DNA from: Xanthobacteraceae bacterium
GTDB lineage: Bacteria; Pseudomonadota; Alphaproteobacteria; Rhizobiales; Xanthobacteraceae
Length of the DNA stretch: 54,666 bases
NCBI GenBank assembly: GCA_019746135.1
Contig: JAIESI010000379.1
Span: forward strand, 1 to 54,666
Direction of reading: 5' to 3'
Under the pieces are notes generated by a model. That model searched no databases and was not told where the DNA came from. It saw nothing but the letters and a program-made list of their open reading frames with translations. Of the stretch, positions 1-8,612 are shown in pieces; within the stretch, counting starts at the first letter, position 1; the number at the start of each line of letters is the position of its first letter. The position numbers were made by a program, and so were the translations under genes.

Positions 1-140
1 TCATGGTCAGAGGCCTTACTCAGTTCCACGCCATCAAGCATGGCTGGAGACTCCGAAATGTGTGAATCTCGTAGCCCTTTCAGGGGGAGGGAGCGCACCG
101 CCCGGGTTGCACCACATGCGATGGCCTGCCCCGTATCGCT

Positions 141-1322
141 TCACGCGGCCTTGCGGTTCGCCAGGAAATTGCCCATGCGGTCGAGCGCCTTGAGGATGTT
201 CTCGGTCGAGTTGGCGTAGGACAATCGCAGATAGCCTTCGCCGAGAATGCCGAAGTCGGGCCCGCCGATGGTGACCACGCCGGTGTCGTTGAGCAGGGCG
301 TTGGCGAGCTCCTTGGCCTTCCAGCCGGTGCGCTTGACGTTCGGGAACGCATAGAACGCGCCCTTGGGGACCGCGCAGGACACGCCGGGGAGCTTGTTCA
401 GGCCTTCGGTCACGACCTTCCGGCGCTTGTCGAACTCGGCGACCATCTTGACCACCTCGTCCTGCGGGCCGGTGAGCGCGGCGAGCCCGGCGTATTGGGC
501 GGAGGCGTTGACGCAGGAGTGCAGATTGACCGAGAGCTTGCGCGCATAGTCGTAGAGCTTGCCGGGCCACACCGCGTAGCCGAGCCGCCAGCCGGTCATG
601 GCGTAGGTCTTGGACCAGCCGTTGAGCAGGATCAGCCGGTCGCGGATCGACGGATAGGAGAGCAGGCAGACGTGGTGCTCGCCGTCGTAGACCATGTGGT
701 CGTAGATCTCGTCCGACATCACGCAGACGTCCGGCCACTTCTCGAGGCCGGCGACCAGCTTGTCGATCTCGCTCTTCGGCGTGACGCCGCCGGTCGGATT
801 GGCCGGCGAGTTGATGATCAGGAGGCGTGTCTGGGGCGTGATCAGCTTCAGCGTCTCCTCCGCGGAGAAGGCAAAGCCGTTCTCCTCGCGGATCGGCACC
901 GGCACCGGCCGGGCGCCGGTGTACTCGATCATCGAGCGGTAGATCGGGAAGCCGGGATCGGGATAGAGGATGTCCGTGCCCGGCTCGCCGAACATCAGGA
1001 TCGACATGAACATGGTCGGCTTGCCGCCCGGCATGATCATGACGCTGTCGGGCGACACCTCGACCTTGAAGCGCTTGTGCAGGTCGGCGGCCACCGCCTC
1101 GCGGAGCTGCGGGATGCCGTTCGCCGGCGTGTAGCCGTGATGGCCGTCGCGCAGCGCCTTGATCGCCGCCTCGACGATGAAGTCCGGGGTGCGGAAGTCG
1201 GGCTGGCCGATGCCGAGGCTGATGATGTCACGGCCCTGGGCTGCGAGCGCATTGGCGCGGGCGAGCACCGCGAAGGCGTTTTCCTCACCGATGCGGTCGA
1301 ACGCCGCGATGGTCTTCAGCAT
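141..1322 (-). CDS. PLP-dependent class I/II aminotransferase
   Basis: Fold type I aminotransferase of 393 aa, cytoplasmic, moving an amino group between an amino acid and a 2-oxo acid. The PLP lysine is K238 in the motif NGWSKTYAMTGWRLGY. The family segments NSPANPTGG (171-179) and SDEIYD (203-208) are present, and the length is normal. The sequence does not fix the substrate; aspartate or aromatic amino acids are typical for such proteins. The ATG at 1322 opens a good family N-terminus. It is transcribed away from repeat A1 and probably alone, since the 140 bases beyond its stop show no gene. Confidence 0.9.
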   Translation of the reverse strand: MLKTIAAFDRIGEENAFAVLARANALAAQGRDIISLGIGQPDFRTPDFIVEAAIKALRDGHHGYTPANGIPQLREAVAADLHKRFKVEVSPDSVMIMPGGKPTMFMSILMFGEPGTDILYPDPGFPIYRSMIEYTGARPVPVPIREENGFAFSAEETLKLITPQTRLLIINSPANPTGGVTPKSEIDKLVAGLEKWPDVCVMSDEIYDHMVYDGEHHVCLLSYPSIRDRLILLNGWSKTYAMTGWRLGYAVWPGKLYDYARKLSVNLHSCVNASAQYAGLAALTGPQDEVVKMVAEFDKRRKVVTEGLNKLPGVSCAVPKGAFYAFPNVKRTGWKAKELANALLNDTGVVTIGGPDFGILGEGYLRLSYANSTENILKALDRMGNFLANRKAA

Positions 1323-1441
1323 GGGGATTCCTCGGGTTTTTTCAGCATTTTTGCCGGGCCTGGGGTACGGAATTTGCCGGTATTAGCGCTGGACCGCGCA
1401 TCTCCGTCAACTGGACGGGAATCGCAATTGAATCGCGAGCG

Positions 1442-1630
1442 ACACGGGCGGTCTTGTCCCTCCCCGACGAAAGGGCGCTCACGCCCGTCTTCGACGGGCT
1501 ATGGGGAGGGTGACGCCGAAGGCGTCGGGTGGGGAGATGCCGGCGGCAAACGCACCATCTCCCCACCCGGCCGCTCGCATTCGCTCGCGTCCACCCTCCC
1601 CTCGCGGGGAGGGATGGCACCGCCCGCGCT
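1442..1630. repeat. Type A palindromic repeat, copy 1
   Basis: Mosaic inverted repeat between two minus-strand genes. The ends are inverted copies of an ACACGGGCGGTCTTRTCCCT-like sequence, each running into a CCTCCCC/GGGGAGG hairpin. The inner arms carry GGGTGGGGAG and CTCCCCACCC. The left hairpin tip is replaced by the module at 1466-1502. The intergenic space at 1323-1652 holds nothing else recognisable. Confidence 0.85.
1466..1502 (-). repeat. Hairpin-tip module, copy 1 (reverse orientation)
   Basis: A 37-bp palindromic module lying between CCCTCCCC (1458-1465) and GGGGAGGG (1503-1510), where other type A copies have only the tip GCGA. This copy carries the CCCGTC/GACGGG arm variant. Confidence 0.75.
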
Positions 1631-1652
1631 GCGCTATCGGGCTTCCCTGCCG

Positions 1653-2093
1653 TCAACCGGACGGATCATGCCGGGCCACGTGGATGTCGGCCATCTTCAT
1701 CACCTCGAAGATGATGGCGACCGACCAGCCGATCAGCAGCAGGCCGTTGAGGGCGGTGATCGGGCCGACGATGCGCCGATCCGCCTCCGGGACGAGGTCG
1801 CCGTAGCCGAGCGCGGTGTAGTTCTCGAAGGCGAGCTCGAACGGCGTCGCCTTCGCGGTCTCGATGCCATGCGCGGCGTAGTAGGCGGCCCACACCGAGA
1901 TTTCCGCGAGGTGGGCGATCATCAGCGCCACCATCGTCACCATCAGCAGCGCGGTGACGCGCGCGAACACATGCAGATCGTCGGTCGCGGCCGCGGCATG
2001 CCGCGTCGCAACGATGACGATCCCGGTGATGACGGCGTGCAGGCCGAAATTGATCAGGCTGATGAGGCCACAGGCGAGCAATTGATACAGCAT
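1653..2093 (-). CDS. Two-pore-domain-like potassium/ion channel protein
   Basis: Small integral membrane protein of 146 aa resembling Ion_trans_2 channel subunits. It has two N-terminal hydrophobic helices (about 1-30 and 42-68), a pore loop with the filter YTALGYGDLVP, and a final helix (ALNGLLLIGWSVAIIF). Potassium channels usually read T-V/I-G-Y-G at the filter; here it is A-L-G-Y-G, so K+ selectivity is likely but not certain. The ATG at 2093 is preferred because the 15 codons upstream are basic, unlike a channel N-terminus. No cytoplasmic RCK/TrkA domain is present. Confidence 0.8.
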   Translation of the reverse strand: MLYQLLACGLISLINFGLHAVITGIVIVATRHAAAATDDLHVFARVTALLMVTMVALMIAHLAEISVWAAYYAAHGIETAKATPFELAFENYTALGYGDLVPEADRRIVGPITALNGLLLIGWSVAIIFEVMKMADIHVARHDPSG

Positions 2094-2165
2094 AGCGTGC
2101 GTCGCGCGCCTCCCTCGGGCGCGAGCACTTGAGCGCATCGTCGGGACAAAATCAAACCGGCCGCG

Positions 2166-2432
2166 TCAGAACGCACCGCCGTAACGGATACCGAGATCCC
2201 TGAGGATATAGGCGCGGATGTTGGGGTCGGGATCCTGGCCGATATAGTCTTGACCGTTGCAGATCGGCCCTCTCGCCGATGCCCATGTCGCGCCCGCGCA
2301 GCTGGTGGAAGCCGCATAGACCGTAGGGGCCGGGGCCTTGGCCCTCTGCTTCTTGGCCGCCTCGGCCGGTCCTGCAAGACATAAGGTAAACGCCGCGGCG
2401 ATTGCTACGAACAACTCATATCGAATGCGCAT
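2166..2432 (-). CDS. Small secreted hypothetical protein
   Basis: An 88-aa protein with a clear Sec signal peptide (basic start MRIRYE, hydrophobic stretch to about residue 20, likely cleavage after AEA). The mature part is about 60 aa with two cysteines (in TSCAG and PICNG) that could form a disulfide, and it ends in IRYGGAF. No family is recognised. It lies next to the channel gene on the same strand with a 72-bp gap. Exported location is likely; function unknown. Confidence 0.6.
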   Translation of the reverse strand: MRIRYELFVAIAAAFTLCLAGPAEAAKKQRAKAPAPTVYAASTSCAGATWASARGPICNGQDYIGQDPDPNIRAYILRDLGIRYGGAF

Positions 2433-2610
2433 GACGGACCTCGCGGTCTATGCGGACGTTGCGAAAAGAACAGGAAGCCGCCCGCTGCCTCCATGGCCGT
2501 CATAACACCGGACCAAGGCTTGAAGTCCGGCGCCCCCATCAACTCGGCGTGAATCCGAAGGTTGCCGCCGGTGACCAATCCACCTTGCGGCCCTGCCCCG
2601 CCGACATCAT

Positions 2611-2795
2611 CCTGAGAGGGTGTGAAACATTCGCCCGCTCCCAGAGCCTGCCCGGAGCACTGGATGCCCCGCCTTCGCGGGGCATGACACCGGTGACGAG
2701 GCGGCATTTGCACCGCCGTCATCGCCCGCCAAGGCGGGCGATCCAGCGCACAGCAACAGCGATCGGTGCAGGTGAATATTTCACACCCTCTGAGG
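2611..2795. repeat. Type C repeat, copy 1 (MITE-like, 17-bp terminal inverted repeats)
   Basis: A 185-bp element with ends CCTGAGAGGGTGTGAAA and TTTCACACCCTCTGAGG, inverted repeats differing only near the outer edge. Inside are hairpins GCCCCGCC-ttcg-CGGGGC and CGCCCGCC-aa-GGCGGGCG. A second, partly degenerate copy is at 52155-52341. It ends 51 bp before the start of the dehydratase gene, so it probably forms part of that gene's upstream region. Confidence 0.75.
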
Positions 2796-2846
2796 CGCAG
2801 GTGCGCAGGACCGCTCCTCAAGACAACGGTGGACAGGGAGAGAAAC

Positions 2847-4682
2847 GTGGCCAAGAAAGCCAACAAGAAAGCGAACAAGAAGGCAAAAACGCTGGCCCCC
2901 ACGGGCCGAACGCTGCGGTCGCAGCTCTGGTTCGACAATCCGGACAATCCCGGCATGACAGCGCTCTATCTCGAGCGCTATCTCAACTTCGGCCTGACCG
3001 GCGGCGAGCTTCGCTCCGGCAAGCCGATCATCGGCATCGCCCAGACCGGCTCCGACCTGTCGCCCTGCAACCGGCATCATCTGGAGCTGGCCAAGCGGGT
3101 GCGCGACGGCATCCGCGACGAAGGCGGCATCGCCTTCGAGTTTCCCTGCCATCCGATCCAGGAGACCGGCAAGCGGCCGACCGCGGCGCTCGACCGCAAC
3201 CTCGCCTATCTCGGCCTGGTCGAGGTGCTTTACGGCTACCCGCTCGACGGCGTCGTGCTGATGACCGGCTGCGACAAGACCACGCCGGCCTGCCTGATGG
3301 CGGCGGCGACGGTGAACATTCCGGCGATCGTTCTCTCCGGCGGGCCGATGCTGAACGGCTGGTGGAAGGGCATGCGCGCGGGCTCGGGCACGGTGGTGTG
3401 GAAGGCGCGCGAGGAGCTCGCCGCGGGACGAATCGACAATCAGGAGTTCATGGACATCGCCGCGGCCTCGGCGCCGTCGGTCGGGCACTGCAACACCATG
3501 GGCACCGCCTCGACCATGAATGCGCTCGCCGAGGCGCTCGGCATGTCGCTGCCGGGCTGCGCGGCGATCCCCGCGCCGTATCGCGAGCGGGCGCAGATCG
3601 CCTATGACACGGGCGTGCGCGCGGTCGGGATCGTGCACGAGGACTTAAGGCCGTCGGACATCCTGACGCGCCACGCGTTCGAGAATGCCATCGTGGCCAA
3701 CTCGGCGATCGGCGGCTCGACCAATGCGCCGGTCCATATCAACGCGATCGCGCGGCACGCCGGCGTCAGGCTCGCGGTCGAGGACTGGGAGAAGATCGGC
3801 TACGACGTGCCGCTCCTGGTGAACATGCAGCCGGCCGGCGAGTATCTCGGCGAGGAGTATTTCCGCGCCGGCGGGCTGCCGGCGGTGATGAACGAGCTGT
3901 TGAAAGGCAAACGCATCCACGCCGAGGCGATGACGATCAACGGCAAGACCATGGGCGAGAACGTGCGCCGCGCCAAGATCGCCGATCCGAACGTCATCAA
4001 GGCCTACGGCAAGCCGATGAAGAAGCAGGCCGGCTTCAAGGTGCTCAAGGGTAATTTGTTCGACTCGGCGATCATGAAGACCAGCGTGATCTCGGACGAC
4101 TTCCGCCAGCGCTTTCTGTCCAATCCGAAGGACCAGAACGCGTTCGAGGGCCGCGCCGTGGTGTTCGACGGACCGGAGGACTATCACCTGCGGATCGACG
4201 ATCCGTCGCTGAAGATCGACGAGCGGACCTTGCTGTTCGTGCGCGGCGTCGGCGCGATCGGCTATCCGGGCTCGGCCGAGGTGGTGAACATGCAGCCGCC
4301 GGCGCGGCTGATCAAGCAGGGCATCACGTCGTTGCCGTGCATCGGCGACGGCCGGCAGTCGGGCACATCGGGCTCGCCGTCGGTGCTCAACGCCTCGCCG
4401 GAGGCCGCGGCCGGCGGCGGGCTGGCGCTGCTGCGGACCGGCGACCGGGTGCGGATCGACCTGAACAAGGGCACGGCGGATATTCTGGTTTCCAAGGCCG
4501 AGCTTTCGAAGCGGCGGCGGATTTTGGACAAGGCGGGCGGTTACGATTTTCCGGCCAACCAGACGCCGTGGCAGGAAATCCAGCGCGGGATCGTCGATCA
4601 ATTGGCGGATGGAATGGTGCTGAAGCCGGCGGTGAAGTATCAGCGGGTGGCGCAACGGAGCGAGCCGAGAGATAATCACTAG
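2847..4682 (+). CDS. IlvD/Edd family dehydratase (sugar-acid or dihydroxy-acid type)
   Basis: Iron-sulfur dehydratase of 611 aa removing water from a dihydroxy acid or aldonate to give a 2-keto acid. All three expected cluster cysteines are present: C74 (DLSPCNRHH), C142 (TGCDKTTPA) and C215 ([12 protein letters not shown]). K144 of CDK is the lysine that is carbamylated in DHAD-type enzymes. The N-terminal region ([20 protein letters not shown]) resembles pentonate dehydratases more than valine-pathway IlvD. The GTG at 2847 is chosen because GGGAGAGAAAC sits just upstream. The first 15 residues are lysine-rich and unusual. It could act with the erythronate-dehydrogenase-like and PEP-mutase-like genes nearby; that link is inference. 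Confidence 0.88.
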   Translation: MAKKANKKANKKAKTLAPTGRTLRSQLWFDNPDNPGMTALYLERYLNFGLTGGELRSGKPIIGIAQTGSDLSPCNRHHLELAKRVRDGIRDEGGIAFEFPCHPIQETGKRPTAALDRNLAYLGLVEVLYGYPLDGVVLMTGCDKTTPACLMAAATVNIPAIVLSGGPMLNGWWKGMRAGSGTVVWKAREELAAGRIDNQEFMDIAAASAPSVGHCNTMGTASTMNALAEALGMSLPGCAAIPAPYRERAQIAYDTGVRAVGIVHEDLRPSDILTRHAFENAIVANSAIGGSTNAPVHINAIARHAGVRLAVEDWEKIGYDVPLLVNMQPAGEYLGEEYFRAGGLPAVMNELLKGKRIHAEAMTINGKTMGENVRRAKIADPNVIKAYGKPMKKQAGFKVLKGNLFDSAIMKTSVISDDFRQRFLSNPKDQNAFEGRAVVFDGPEDYHLRIDDPSLKIDERTLLFVRGVGAIGYPGSAEVVNMQPPARLIKQGITSLPCIGDGRQSGTSGSPSVLNASPEAAAGGGLALLRTGDRVRIDLNKGTADILVSKAELSKRRRILDKAGGYDFPANQTPWQEIQRGIVDQLADGMVLKPAVKYQRVAQRSEPRDNH

Positions 4683-4710
4683 CGCGCATTTGCCTTGGTC
4701 GAATCGCTTG

Positions 4711-4867
4711 CAGCAGTGCCATCCCTCCCCGCGAGGGGAGGGTGGACGCGAGCGATAGCGAGCGGCCGGGTGGGGAGAGGCCAGAGAGAAACGCAGACTT
4801 CTCCCCACCCCCGCGCTTCGCGCGGACCCTCCCCTCGCGGGGAGGGATAAGACCGCCCGCGTTGTCG
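4711..4867. repeat. Type A palindromic repeat, copy 2
   Basis: Complete copy without a module. Both outer hairpins end in a plain tip (CCTCCCC-GCGA-GGGGAGG and its mirror), and the inner right hairpin is CCGCGC-ttc-GCGCGG at 4811-4825. This makes it the reference against which interrupted copies can be read. It fills most of the gap 4683-4949. Confidence 0.85.
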
Positions 4868-4949
4868 GCGATACAATCTAAAGCGAACATGCTCTAGCTC
4901 TCACGATACAGTCATGCCGGGACGCCGGTGGACCCGCTGAGGCCGTACC

Positions 4950-6044
4950 ATGGCTGCAGATGGCATCAGCAAAGCCAACGCCGCATACGAGACGTGGCTG
5001 CGGGCGCAGCTCCGCGGCCGGCTGGTCGAAGCGGACCTGCGCGAAAAATGGAGCAAGATGGCGAGCGGGCCGTTTCCGTTCCTGCGCGCGACCTACTGGC
5101 GCTGGGCGGAAACCATTCTCGACATCTGCCCGGAGCTCGGCCGTGCGCCCGCCGTGCTCGCGGTCGGCGACATCCATCTGCAGAACTACGGCATCTGGCG
5201 CGACGCGGACGGCCGGCTGGTGTGGGGCGTCAACGACTTCGATGAAGCCGCGGTGATGCCCTATGCGCTCGATCTGGTGCGGCTCGCCACGAGCGCCACG
5301 CTGGCGCGGCGCTCGCACAAGGTCCGGGGCGGCGACGTCTGCGACGCCATCCTCGAAGGCTACCGCAAGGGCCTGAAAAATCCGCGGCCGATCGTGCTCG
5401 ACGAGGAGCACGCCTGGCTGCGCGGCGTTTTCGTCGTCAGCGAGGCGCAACGGGCAAAATTCTGGGAGAGGGTGGACGCGCTGCCGCCGTGGCGAAAGCC
5501 GCCGCCCAAGCGGTTCCGCAGGGCGCTTGCGGCGGCGATGCCGGAGCGGGATACGCCGATCGCGAAGTTCTGCCGGCGGCAGGCCGGCACCGGCAGTCTC
5601 GGCCGGCCGCGCTGGGTGGCGGTGGCGGAATGGCGCGGCGGATGGACGTTGCGCGAGGCCAAGGCGCTGGTGCCGTCAGGCTGGAGCCGCGCCAGAGGCC
5701 GGCGCGGGCGCAGGCTCCTGGTCGGCGAGATCGCCGCCGGCCGCTATCGCGCGCCCGACCCGTGGTATCACGCCGACAACCGCCTGGTGGTGCGCAGGCT
5801 TTCGCCGAACACCCGCAAGATCGACGTCGACGAGGAAACCGCCAAGCTGCTCAACCCGCACATGCTGCGGGCGATGGGCTATGAGCTCGCCAACATCCAT
5901 CTCGGCACCGGCGACCACCGCCGCGCGATCGAGCGCGATCTCGCCAAGCGCAAGAGCCGCTGGCTGCATCGCGCGGCGATGACCGCGGCGGCGTTCGTGA
6001 CGGAGGAGTTCAAGGACTGGCGCAAGGCGCATCGGGCGCGGTGA
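4950..6044 (+). CDS. DUF2252 family protein
   Basis: A 364-aa soluble protein of the DUF2252 family, which has a kinase-like (aminoglycoside phosphotransferase-like) fold. Diagnostic segments are VGDIHLQNYG (about 72-81), WGVNDFDEA (about 93-101) and, near the C-terminus, GYELANIHLGTGD. The aspartates of GDIH and NDFDE fit a nucleotide/metal site by analogy with the kinase fold, but no reaction is established for the family. The ATG at 4950 gives a typical N-terminus. It stands alone between two type A repeats. Confidence 0.82.
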   Translation: MAADGISKANAAYETWLRAQLRGRLVEADLREKWSKMASGPFPFLRATYWRWAETILDICPELGRAPAVLAVGDIHLQNYGIWRDADGRLVWGVNDFDEAAVMPYALDLVRLATSATLARRSHKVRGGDVCDAILEGYRKGLKNPRPIVLDEEHAWLRGVFVVSEAQRAKFWERVDALPPWRKPPPKRFRRALAAAMPERDTPIAKFCRRQAGTGSLGRPRWVAVAEWRGGWTLREAKALVPSGWSRARGRRGRRLLVGEIAAGRYRAPDPWYHADNRLVVRRLSPNTRKIDVDEETAKLLNPHMLRAMGYELANIHLGTGDHRRAIERDLAKRKSRWLHRAAMTAAAFVTEEFKDWRKAHRAR

Positions 6045-6054
6045 AAGGTCCGCG

Positions 6055-6205
6055 GACACGGGCGGTCTTATCCCTCCCCGCGAGGGGAGGGTCCGCGCGA
6101 AGCGCGGGGGTGGGGAGAAGTTTGCGTTACTCGCAGGCCTGTCCCCACCCGACCGCTTCGCGGCCACCCTCCCCTCGCGGGGAGGGATGGCACCGCCGAT
6201 GCTGC
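6055..6205. repeat. Type A palindromic repeat, copy 3
   Basis: Complete copy in the gap 6045-6233, with ends GACACGGGCGGTCTTATCCC and GGGATGGCACCGCC. The inner hairpins are CCGCGCGAAGCGCGGG and GACCGCTTCGCGGCC. No module insertion. Confidence 0.85.
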
Positions 6206-6233
6206 AAGCGATGCGGCCAAAAGCAAACGCGCT

Positions 6234-6944
6234 CTACGGCGCCACCATCAGGTGCTCGAGGCCGGCGCGGTTGAACGCGTTGCGCACCACGCCGGAGTTC
6301 TTCGCCTTCTCCAGGAACGCCGTCACGGTGGCGAGCGCATCGGGACGCGCGCGCGGCACGGCGATGGCGACGCCGGTGAGCTGGAAGCCGCCGTCGACGA
6401 TGCGCGAGCCCGGCAGCCTGGCGACGAACGGCGGCAGCGAGTCGCGCGACAGCGCGAAGGCATCGGCCTTGCCGCCGGTCAGCATCTCCACCGCCTCGCC
6501 GATCGACTGCGCCGCGGTGATGGTGGTGTTCTTCAGCGAGCGCGCCGAGGCGCGGATCGTGGTCGTGCCGGCGATGCCGACGACACGAATGCCGGGCTGG
6601 TCCACCTCCTCGACGCGCTTCAGGCCCGAGGCTTGGGTGACCATGTAGGTGCTCTCGACCAGGAAATAGACCGGGCCGAAATCGATGCGCTTCTTGCGCT
6701 CCTCGTCGACCGGCATGAACGAGACGCCGATCTTGCCGGTCTCGAGCGCGTCGACCAGCTCGCCGGTGTTCGGCGCGACGTAGAACTCGGCCTCGACGCC
6801 GAGCTGCCTCGCGAGCTCGCTGCCGAGATCGACGGTGACGCCGCGCGGCGTGCCGTCCTTGTCCTTGACCACGAACAGCGGCGACGGCGACGGCGCGAAG
6901 GCGACGCCGACACGAAGTTTTCCGTCGGGGATGAGTTCTTTCAT
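6234..6944 (-). CDS. Family 3 solute-binding-like protein without signal peptide
   Basis: A 236-aa protein spanning a whole SBP_bac_3 domain: RVGVAFAPSPSPLFV at the first lobe, a GVTVDLGSELARQLG helix, GKIGVSFMPVDEERKKRIDF in the ligand cleft, and IAGTTTIRASARSLKN entering the second lobe. Periplasmic relatives begin with a signal peptide; this one starts directly at MKELIPDGKLRVGVA, and the in-frame sequence upstream is repeat DNA. It may therefore be cytoplasmic, or belong to the minority of this fold that act as enzymes such as cyclohexadienyl dehydratase. No permease or ATPase gene is adjacent. Confidence 0.75.
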   Translation of the reverse strand: MKELIPDGKLRVGVAFAPSPSPLFVVKDKDGTPRGVTVDLGSELARQLGVEAEFYVAPNTGELVDALETGKIGVSFMPVDEERKKRIDFGPVYFLVESTYMVTQASGLKRVEEVDQPGIRVVGIAGTTTIRASARSLKNTTITAAQSIGEAVEMLTGGKADAFALSRDSLPPFVARLPGSRIVDGGFQLTGVAIAVPRARPDALATVTAFLEKAKNSGVVRNAFNRAGLEHLMVAP

Positions 6945-6962
6945 GTGGCTCGGTCTCTCGGC

Positions 6963-7050
6963 GGTCATTCCGGGGCGCGGGCGAAGCCCGCGAGCCCGGA
7001 ATCCAGATGCAGATTCCGGATGTGTAACTGTATTTCGGGTTCGGCGCCAT
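6963..7050. repeat. Type B repeat, copy 1 (partial)
   Basis: Left part of an inverted repeat: GTCATTCCGGGGCGCGGGCG, then AGCCCGGAATCCAGATGC. The right half is degenerate (TTTCGGGTTCGGCGCC) and lacks the closing CCCCGGAATGAC. Full copies are at 8460-8559 and 42807-42944. Confidence 0.7.
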
Positions 7051-7067
7051 TGATGGAAGCACTTGCG

Positions 7068-7252
7068 CCATCGGCGGCGCCTTCCCTCCCCGCGAGGGGA
7101 GGGTCCGCGCGCAGCGCGGGGGTGGGGAAAGGCCTCCGTTGATCGCTGCCTTCTCCCCACCCGGCTCGCTTCGCCGCCACCCTCCCCATAGCCCGTCGAA
7201 GACGGGCGTAAACGCCCTGACGGCGGGGAGGGATGAGACCGCCCGTGCCGCT
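7068..7252. repeat. Type A palindromic repeat, copy 4
   Basis: Copy directly after the partial type B repeat. Its right-hand hairpin (CCCTCCCC at 7180-7187, GGGGAGGG at 7225-7232) carries the module at 7188-7224 in place of its tip. The gap 6945-7280 is filled by these two repeats. Confidence 0.85.
7188..7224 (+). repeat. Hairpin-tip module, copy 2
   Basis: A 37-bp module (ATAGCCCGTCGAAGACGGGC followed by GTAAACGCCCTGACGGC) sitting exactly between the two arms of a type A hairpin. CCCGTC pairs with GACGGG and GGGCGT with ACGCCC. Confidence 0.75.
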
Positions 7253-7280
7253 GACGATTCGAACCAAAGCGAACGTGCTG

Positions 7281-8342
7281 CTAGACCTTCACCAGATCGG
7301 GTGTCAGCGCCGCGAGATTGCTCGCGCCGCAAAGCTGCATGGCCCGGATCATCTCGTCGTGCAGATGCTGCATCACCGCCTGCACGCCCGCGGCGCCGCT
7401 GACCGAAAGCCCCCAGAGCGGCGGCCGCCCGACCAGCACGGCGCGGGCGCCGAGCGCCAGCGCCTTGACGATGTCGGTGCCGCGGCGGATGCCGCCGTCG
7501 ACATAGACCTCGGCATTCCTGCCGACCGCATCCGCCACCTCGGCGATCACCTCGGCGGTGGTCACCGTGGTGTCGAGATGCCGGCCGCCGTGGTTCGACA
7601 CCATGATGGCCTTGGCGCCGCAATCGACGCAGCGTTTTGCATCGTCGCCGCGCAGGACGCCCTTCACCACCACCGGCATGGCGCAGCGCTTCACCAGCCA
7701 TTCCAGGTCGGAAAAGTTGGTCGGGAACATCACGATTCCCTTGCGATCGGGATCGTAGGCGGTGCGCGCGACCGGCTGGCCGACCATGTTGACGCTGCGG
7801 ATTTTCTCCGACGCGATCACCGGCGTGCGATAGGCGCGCGGGCTCCAGCCCGGCACCGGCTGGTCGGCGGTGAGCACCAGCGCCTTGAAGCCGGCCTTCA
7901 CGCAGCGGTCGAGAAGCGCGCCGGTCGCCTCGCGGTCCGGCTGCATGTAGAGCTGGAACCATTGCGGCGCGCGGCCGCGCTCCTTCGCAACGTCCTCGAC
8001 CAGCGTCGCGCCGCTGGTCGACATCACGTAAAGCGCGCCGGCCGCGGCCGAGCCGCGCGCGGTGGCGCGCTCGCCCTCGGCATGGAACAGGTGATGCCGG
8101 CCGGTCGGCGCCACCATGATCGGCGTGCCGACCTTCTCGCCCAGGAGCGTCACGCCGGTGTCGATGTCGACGATGTCGCGCAGCACGCGCGGGCGGAGCT
8201 TCAAAGCGCGCCAGGCGGCGATATTCTCCCCGGCGGTGATCTCGTCGTCGGCCCCGGTGTCGCAGAACACCCACGACTCCGGCCGCATCACGCGGCGCGC
8301 CTCCTGCTCCAGCGCATCGAGATCAATGCAATCCACCAGCAT
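7281..8342 (-). CDS. FMN-dependent alpha-hydroxy-acid oxidase/dehydrogenase
   Basis: A 353-aa TIM-barrel flavoprotein of the lactate/glycolate oxidase family, oxidising an L-2-hydroxy acid to the 2-oxo acid. Conserved elements are MVAPTGRHHL (76-85), Y132 in QLYMQPD, K227 (VVVKGVL), the catalytic H251 and R254 in SNHGGRHLD, and the FMN phosphate site DGGIRRGTD. It lacks an obvious membrane segment or N-terminal cytochrome domain. The signature motif usually ends RQLD; here it is RHLD, which some subfamilies share. It faces the PEP-mutase-like gene across repeat B2. Confidence 0.9.
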   Translation of the reverse strand: MLVDCIDLDALEQEARRVMRPESWVFCDTGADDEITAGENIAAWRALKLRPRVLRDIVDIDTGVTLLGEKVGTPIMVAPTGRHHLFHAEGERATARGSAAAGALYVMSTSGATLVEDVAKERGRAPQWFQLYMQPDREATGALLDRCVKAGFKALVLTADQPVPGWSPRAYRTPVIASEKIRSVNMVGQPVARTAYDPDRKGIVMFPTNFSDLEWLVKRCAMPVVVKGVLRGDDAKRCVDCGAKAIMVSNHGGRHLDTTVTTAEVIAEVADAVGRNAEVYVDGGIRRGTDIVKALALGARAVLVGRPPLWGLSVSGAAGVQAVMQHLHDEMIRAMQLCGASNLAALTPDLVKV

Positions 8343-8459
8343 TTCTTAAGCCCTGCTTTCGTCCGGCATCACGCCGGATCATGCCCTTCATCACGGAAAT
8401 GCGCTGTCCCGCCGTCCATCATCGTGGGACACTGGCAGGCTGCTGAAAGTGCCCCAGCC

Positions 8460-8559
8460 GTCATTCCGGGGCGCGCCGAAGGCGCGAGCCCGGAATCCAT
8501 ACTCCGCAGCAGTGGTTATGGATTCCGGGTTCGCCGCTTCGCGGCGCCCCGGAATGACC
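8460..8559. repeat. Type B repeat, copy 2 (complete)
   Basis: A 100-bp palindrome with ends GTCATTCCGGGGCGC and GCGCCCCGGAATGAC and an inner pair CCCGGAATCCAT/ATGGATTCCGGG. Both hairpin tips are plain (CGAAGG, TTCG). It lies in the 270-bp space between divergent genes at 8343-8612, which shows no other feature. Confidence 0.85.
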
Positions 8560-8612
8560 GCGGGCGAGTTCAGCAGCTTGCCAGTTGCACCTCCATTTGC
8601 CGGGAGTTTTCC

